Origin: Eubacterium sp.
Lineage (GTDB): Bacteria > Bacillota > Clostridia > Peptostreptococcales > Anaerovoracaceae
NCBI GenBank assembly: GCA_017419895.1
Contig: JAFOKI010000193.1
Span: forward strand, 1 to 16,384
Reading direction: 5' to 3'
Length of the DNA: 16,384 bases
In this document: positions 13,834-16,384 of the stretch, piece after piece
Numbering within the stretch: position 1 is the stretch's first letter
How the letters are laid out: the number at the start of each line of letters is the position of its first letter
Made by a program: the position numbers and the translations under genes
The notes under the pieces: model-generated
What the model was told of the DNA's origin: nothing
Databases searched by the model: none
The model's input: the letters and a program-made list of their open reading frames with translations, nothing else

Positions 13834-14526
13834 TTACTCCCATGGCTTTTTCATATATATATCGATAGGAAACACATCTCCGGGATCCACACCGGAAACG
13901 AGCCTCCGCACAGCGGTGTGACACACGACCGGAAGCCCCGTAAGTTCAGAAACTTTCGATGAAAGTTCCCGACCCTCTGCCAGTTCTTCCTCCGTTGTTT
14001 CACCGCAAAGATGCGTATTATCGATTATGCCCGTAGCTTCGATCCTGCACGCTGCTTCTATTGCTCTGATATACGATACTGCCGCCTCCGGCGTTGCCGT
14101 CTGCGGTCTGTTCGCGTTCACAACAACAAAGAGTTCATGCGGGACATTTTTGATCATGTCGCTGTATCTCCCGAGCACTCTGGCCCCGACCGGATCACCG
14201 CCGACATCGAAAATCGCAAACAGCTCCGGATCGTCAAAAGCCGCGTAAATGTCTCCGGGAAGAGCGGGTATATCTGCGTTTTGTATCGTCTGCGCGCTTG
14301 TTATTACCCTAATACCTTTTTCCTCAAAAAGATTTTTCTTTTCTCTGGAACGAAAATACGGATTCACGATATCGATGTCAATTATAGCCATCTTTCTGTC
14401 CGAATCCGCGTAAGCAAGCGCCAGGTTGACCGCAAATTCGGTCTTTCCGCTGCCGTAGTGCCCTGTTACCAAAACGATTTTGGCACTGTCCATTCTGTTT
14501 TTTAGTTCTTCCGGAATATATGACAT
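13834..14526 (-). CDS. P-loop ATPase of unknown function, first gene of the oxidoreductase operon
   Basis: The 230 residues form a single P-loop NTPase domain resembling the MinD/ParA/CooC (SIMIBI) class. Walker A is GHYGSGKTE (22-30), without the extra lysine of the deviant KGGxGKT form. A switch-like DIDIVNPYFRSRE (50-62) follows, then Walker B-like FAIFDVGGD (103-111) and VVVNANRPQT, which may be the base-recognition loop. There is no signal peptide, membrane helix or Cys-rich motif. The gene sits 34 bases before the ferredoxin subunit and is the first gene after the operon promoter. It could act in cofactor or metallocluster loading or in regulation of the enzyme, but the function is not known to me. 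The ribosome site is weak (AAAGAG). Confidence 0.8.
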   Translation of the reverse strand: MSYIPEELKNRMDSAKIVLVTGHYGSGKTEFAVNLALAYADSDRKMAIIDIDIVNPYFRSREKKNLFEEKGIRVITSAQTIQNADIPALPGDIYAAFDDPELFAIFDVGGDPVGARVLGRYSDMIKNVPHELFVVVNANRPQTATPEAAVSYIRAIEAACRIEATGIIDNTHLCGETTEEELAEGRELSSKVSELTGLPVVCHTAVRRLVSGVDPGDVFPIDIYMKKPWE

Positions 14527-14563
14527 AGTGCTCTTTGTACTTTCTCCGATACATCTTTCTTTA

Positions 14564-14592
14564 AGAATACTTTATACAGCGTTTAATGTCAA
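14564..14592 (-). promoter_or_regulatory. Predicted sigma-A promoter of the ATPase-oxidoreductase operon
   Basis: On the complement, a perfect TTGACA (14587-14592) and TATTCT (14564-14569) are 17 bases apart. The leader would be about 30 bases. The -10 region contains GAATAC on the plus strand (14565-14570), which is also the core of the inverted sites near gntR. Confidence 0.65.
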
Positions 14593-14649
14593 TAAATTGT
14601 GCGCGAGTATATGAGAAAAGCGCAAGTATACATGTTTTTTTGTGAAAGA

Positions 14650-14676
14650 CAACAAAATACATTCCTCCTTTTGTTG
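14650..14676. repeat. 8-bp inverted repeat in the gap before gntR
   Basis: CAACAAAA (14650-14657) faces TTTTGTTG (14669-14676) over an 11-base spacer. It lies between the two divergent promoters and has no T run. Role unknown; the remainder of 14597-14733 is A/T-rich with nothing I can name. Confidence 0.4.
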
Positions 14677-14733
14677 CCTCAATCTAAATTTATTCCGTCT
14701 GCGGCAGATGCCTTATTCTCAAAAACTTTTTAC

Positions 14734-14762
14734 TTGAAATTGTATTCACAAACATATATAAT
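14734..14762 (+). promoter_or_regulatory. Predicted sigma-A promoter of gntR
   Basis: TTGAAA (14734-14739) and a perfect TATAAT (14757-14762) are 17 bases apart. The transcript would begin near 14769, giving a long leader of about 130 bases that contains the second inverted site. Confidence 0.75.
14738..14748. promoter_or_regulatory. Inverted site 1: candidate GntR operator in the gntR promoter
   Basis: AATTGTATTCA overlaps the end of the -35 and the spacer of the gntR promoter. Its exact reverse complement occurs at 14837-14847. ATTGTAT half-sites are common among FCD-type GntR operators. Autoregulation is inferred. Confidence 0.5.
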
Positions 14763-14836
14763 TACATGCGTATCACGAACATTTTCGGCAGCTTTGTATC
14801 GATTGGCTTTGTTAGTGCAGCAACGATGGACAATTA

Positions 14837-14847
14837 TGAATACAATT
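14837..14847. promoter_or_regulatory. Inverted site 2: candidate GntR operator in the gntR leader
   Basis: TGAATACAATT is the exact reverse complement of the site at 14738-14748. It is embedded in CAATT-N8-AATTG (14831-14848). A separate short palindrome, CATAC-N5-GTATG, follows at 14851-14865. Confidence 0.5.
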
Positions 14848-14897
14848 GCTCATACGCCAAGTATGCCGATATCCCCGAATAAGAAAGAGGTACCCGG

Positions 14898-15584
14898 ATG
14901 TCGAATAATATCGAAACCGAAAACAACGCATCGCTGAGCGAAGCTGTCTACGAAGAGCTCAAACGCCGTATATCCGGCGGCATGTATGAGCCGGGCGAAA
15001 AGCTCGTCACAAAGGAGATCGCCGAGGATTTTGGCGTCAGCCGTACACCTGTAATAGTTGCGGTAAACAGGCTTGCGGCTGAAGGGATAGCGACAGCTGT
15101 CCCCCAGCAGGGAGTATTCGTCAAGAAATTCTCCGTCCGTGAACTCCATGACATACTTGTCATCAGAAGGATGATTGAACTCTATTCGATCGGACCCGTC
15201 ATCAGAACCATGCAATTCGACAGACAGGCCGCGAAAAAGCTTACAGAAGTCAGCGCCGAACTCTACCAGATCGATGTCAACGATTACGTCAGGGCATTCG
15301 AGATCGAGAACGCCTTTCATTCAATGATCATACACATGACGGGCAATGCGGAGCTCGAAAAGGTGTTTGCGTCAGAGCACTGCCTTGACGTCACCAGGCA
15401 GGTGTACCAGATTGCCGGTATGGGCATCTCCGATGTCGAAATCGGCCGTTCAGAGCACAAGAAACTCGTTGAGCTTATGGAGGCGGGCGATGAAGAAGGA
15501 GCCCGCGCTGTGATGGAAATTCACACTAACAGGCCGATAGAGCTTCTGAACTGGCTCATAACGACCGGCAGAATGGACCGGTAA
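14898..15584 (+). CDS. GntR-family transcriptional regulator, FCD subfamily
   Basis: This is a DNA-binding repressor or activator with an effector-sensing FCD domain. Of 228 residues, about 13-75 form the winged helix: LSEAVYEELKRRI, YEPGEKLVTKEIAEDFGVSR with TPV, and the wing PQQGVFV. About 84-215 form the all-helical FCD domain. Candidate metal-site His residues are H141 (AFHSMII), H187 (SEHKKL) and H209 (EIHTNRP), with E137 where an Asp often sits. FCD regulators sense small organic acids or similar metabolites. The ATG has AGAGG 7 bases upstream. It is divergent from the oxidoreductase operon with its own promoter and paired operators, so it may control that operon, itself or both. The ligand is unknown. 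Confidence 0.9.
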   Translation: MSNNIETENNASLSEAVYEELKRRISGGMYEPGEKLVTKEIAEDFGVSRTPVIVAVNRLAAEGIATAVPQQGVFVKKFSVRELHDILVIRRMIELYSIGPVIRTMQFDRQAAKKLTEVSAELYQIDVNDYVRAFEIENAFHSMIIHMTGNAELEKVFASEHCLDVTRQVYQIAGMGISDVEIGRSEHKKLVELMEAGDEEGARAVMEIHTNRPIELLNWLITTGRMDR

Positions 15585-15620
15585 CCACAATCATCGTCCG
15601 ATCCATAAAAAAGCAGCAAT

Positions 15621-15674
15621 AAAAAACAGGCATCCCCGAACGGCTTCAGCAGCCGGTCAGAGATGCCATTTTTT
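15621..15674. terminator. Bidirectional terminator between gntR and the GatD-like gene
   Basis: GGCATC (15629-15634) pairs with GATGCC (15662-15667), and inside it CGGCT (15641-15645) pairs with AGCCG (15651-15655). The outer stem is flanked by A6 (15621-15626) on the left and T6 (15669-15674) on the right, so it can end transcription from both sides of this convergent pair. Confidence 0.8.
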
Positions 15675-15678
15675 ACAC

Positions 15679-16384
15679 TTAGAATTTTTCCGGTCTTTCG
15701 GCAGGACTTGTCAAAGCCGTCCGTTTATTCATGATGAATTCTTTCTTTGTTTCGAATGATTTACGCTCCAGACTGTCGTCGAACGCGATATCGATTCCGT
15801 CGCCGCGGGCTGCCGCTGCGGCAGCGATTACCTGACGTGTAAGCCATGGCGACAGTATCAGCATCGGTCCGAGCGTGTTTGTAAAGATAGAATTATTCTT
15901 CATTACGCCTTCAGTCCGGTCTTTTCCATTGTTCCCATAACCATAGACCAGTTTACCGAACGGCACCTCATCACCGACAAATACGTCAGTCATCTGGATC
16001 TGGGATCCAATGATTTCCATGTCTTCGCCATTGTATGATGCGCTGAAATAAAGATCGTCACCGTATGCAAAAGCGCGTTCTTTTGTCGTGACATCTATAA
16101 GGCCCGTACCTTCTAGTACTGTACCGTCCATCATAGTTATTTCTTTTCCGAAAACAGCAGCCGTAGCTCCGGTTACAATGAGAGGCCTGCCCGAATCCAC
16201 AAATTCCGCAATGGCGGCTTTGTGTGATGAGAAGAAACTGATCACTTCCCTGAACGAAGCCGCAGAACCCGGCGAAACCAGTATGACGTCATACGAAAGC
16301 GCATCGAACGCGTCATCAAGCTCGATATCATCTGTTAAAACCGTATATCCCGCGAGCCCGGCAAATCTCTCGAGAGCCATTAAA
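15679..16384 (-). CDS. GatD-like glutamine amidotransferase domain protein lacking catalytic Cys and His (partial at right edge)
   Basis: GatD is the glutaminase partner of MurT in amidating the glutamate of lipid II. This protein follows the GatD/CobQ-type class I GATase pattern. MALERFAGLAGYTV corresponds to the segment after NLYGDxGN. DGTVLEGTGLIDV (85-97) and GKLVYGYGNNGKDRTEGV (142-159) align closely with GatD. At the nucleophile elbow (family ICGGYQ) it reads VTGATAAVFG (69-78), so Cys becomes Thr70. At the catalytic His (family TYLHGP) it reads TNTLGP (167-172), so His becomes Leu170. The early GGG-x-D/E loop is also changed (SPGSAAS). The ATG at 16380 is internal to the homology and the frame stays open to the edge, so the true start is probably outside. 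The frame is intact, which suggests a maintained pseudoenzyme. Confidence 0.72.
   Translation of the reverse strand, partial: LMALERFAGLAGYTVLTDDIELDDAFDALSYDVILVSPGSAASFREVISFFSSHKAAIAEFVDSGRPLIVTGATAAVFGKEITMMDGTVLEGTGLIDVTTKERAFAYGDDLYFSASYNGEDMEIIGSQIQMTDVFVGDEVPFGKLVYGYGNNGKDRTEGVMKNNSIFTNTLGPMLILSPWLTRQVIAAAAAARGDGIDIAFDDSLERKSFETKKEFIMNKRTALTSPAERPEKF

Noticed and set aside
14561..14662. 33-codon minus-strand frame after an AAAGGAGG in the gap before gntR
   Set aside because: The ribosome site is only one base from the ATG, and the frame runs through the predicted promoter of the ATPase operon.
14826..14882. 18-codon frame in the gntR leader
   Set aside because: No ribosome site, and it overlaps the candidate operator; kept only as a possibility in the leader.
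1..16384. CRISPR array, tRNA/rRNA genes, insertion sequences, phage or defence genes
   Set aside because: I looked for regular repeats, tRNA-like cloverleaf sequences, transposase motifs and att-like ends and saw none; nearly all coding DNA is assigned to core metabolism or wall synthesis.

Overview
The window reads as chromosome of an anaerobic Bacillota, most likely a Clostridia member. The evidence is a dcw cluster opening with mraZ-rsmH-ftsL and a PASTA-tailed class B PBP, AGGAGG-type ribosome sites, sigma-A type promoters, and a four-subunit ferredoxin-dependent 2-oxoacid oxidoreductase. Placing it near Eubacteriales Family XIII is only a guess. No tRNA, rRNA, CRISPR array, insertion sequence or prophage gene is visible.

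Region 1 (1-6500, minus strand) is the division and cell-wall cluster, transcribed right to left: mraZ, rsmH, ftsL, a PASTA class B PBP (ftsI/spoVD type), murF, mraY and the first 17 codons of murD. murE, usually between the PBP gene and murF, is absent. The mraZ control region holds a promoter, four TGG boxes at 10-11 bp spacing that look like a MraZ operator, and palindromes overlapping the promoter. 6406-6468 shows nothing I recognise.

Region 2 (6500-8750, minus strand) holds two metabolic genes, an M20-family metallopeptidase/deacylase and a double-hotdog acyl-ACP thioesterase, with hairpins between and after them.

Region 3 (8850-11150, plus strand) is ilvB-ilvN, acetohydroxyacid synthase. 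A well-formed promoter is followed by a short leader reading frame rich in Ile/Leu/Val codons whose stop overlaps the ilvB start. The unit ends at a hairpin shared with the convergent operon. 8746-8853 holds nothing I can name.

Region 4 (11190-14600, minus strand) is an operon: a P-loop ATPase of unknown function, a 2x[4Fe-4S] ferredoxin subunit, and the alpha, beta and gamma subunits of a 2-oxoacid:ferredoxin oxidoreductase, best matched to the branched-chain (VOR) type. With ilvBN it suggests linked branched-chain 2-oxoacid chemistry. A divergent FCD-type GntR regulator (14898-15584) has its own promoter and a pair of inverted 11-bp sites.

Region 5 (15679-16384, minus strand, cut by the window edge) is a GatD-like glutamine amidotransferase domain in which the nucleophilic Cys and the catalytic His are both replaced. 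It is a probable pseudoenzyme and the most unusual gene here. The regulatory calls are readings of short motifs and need experimental or comparative support.
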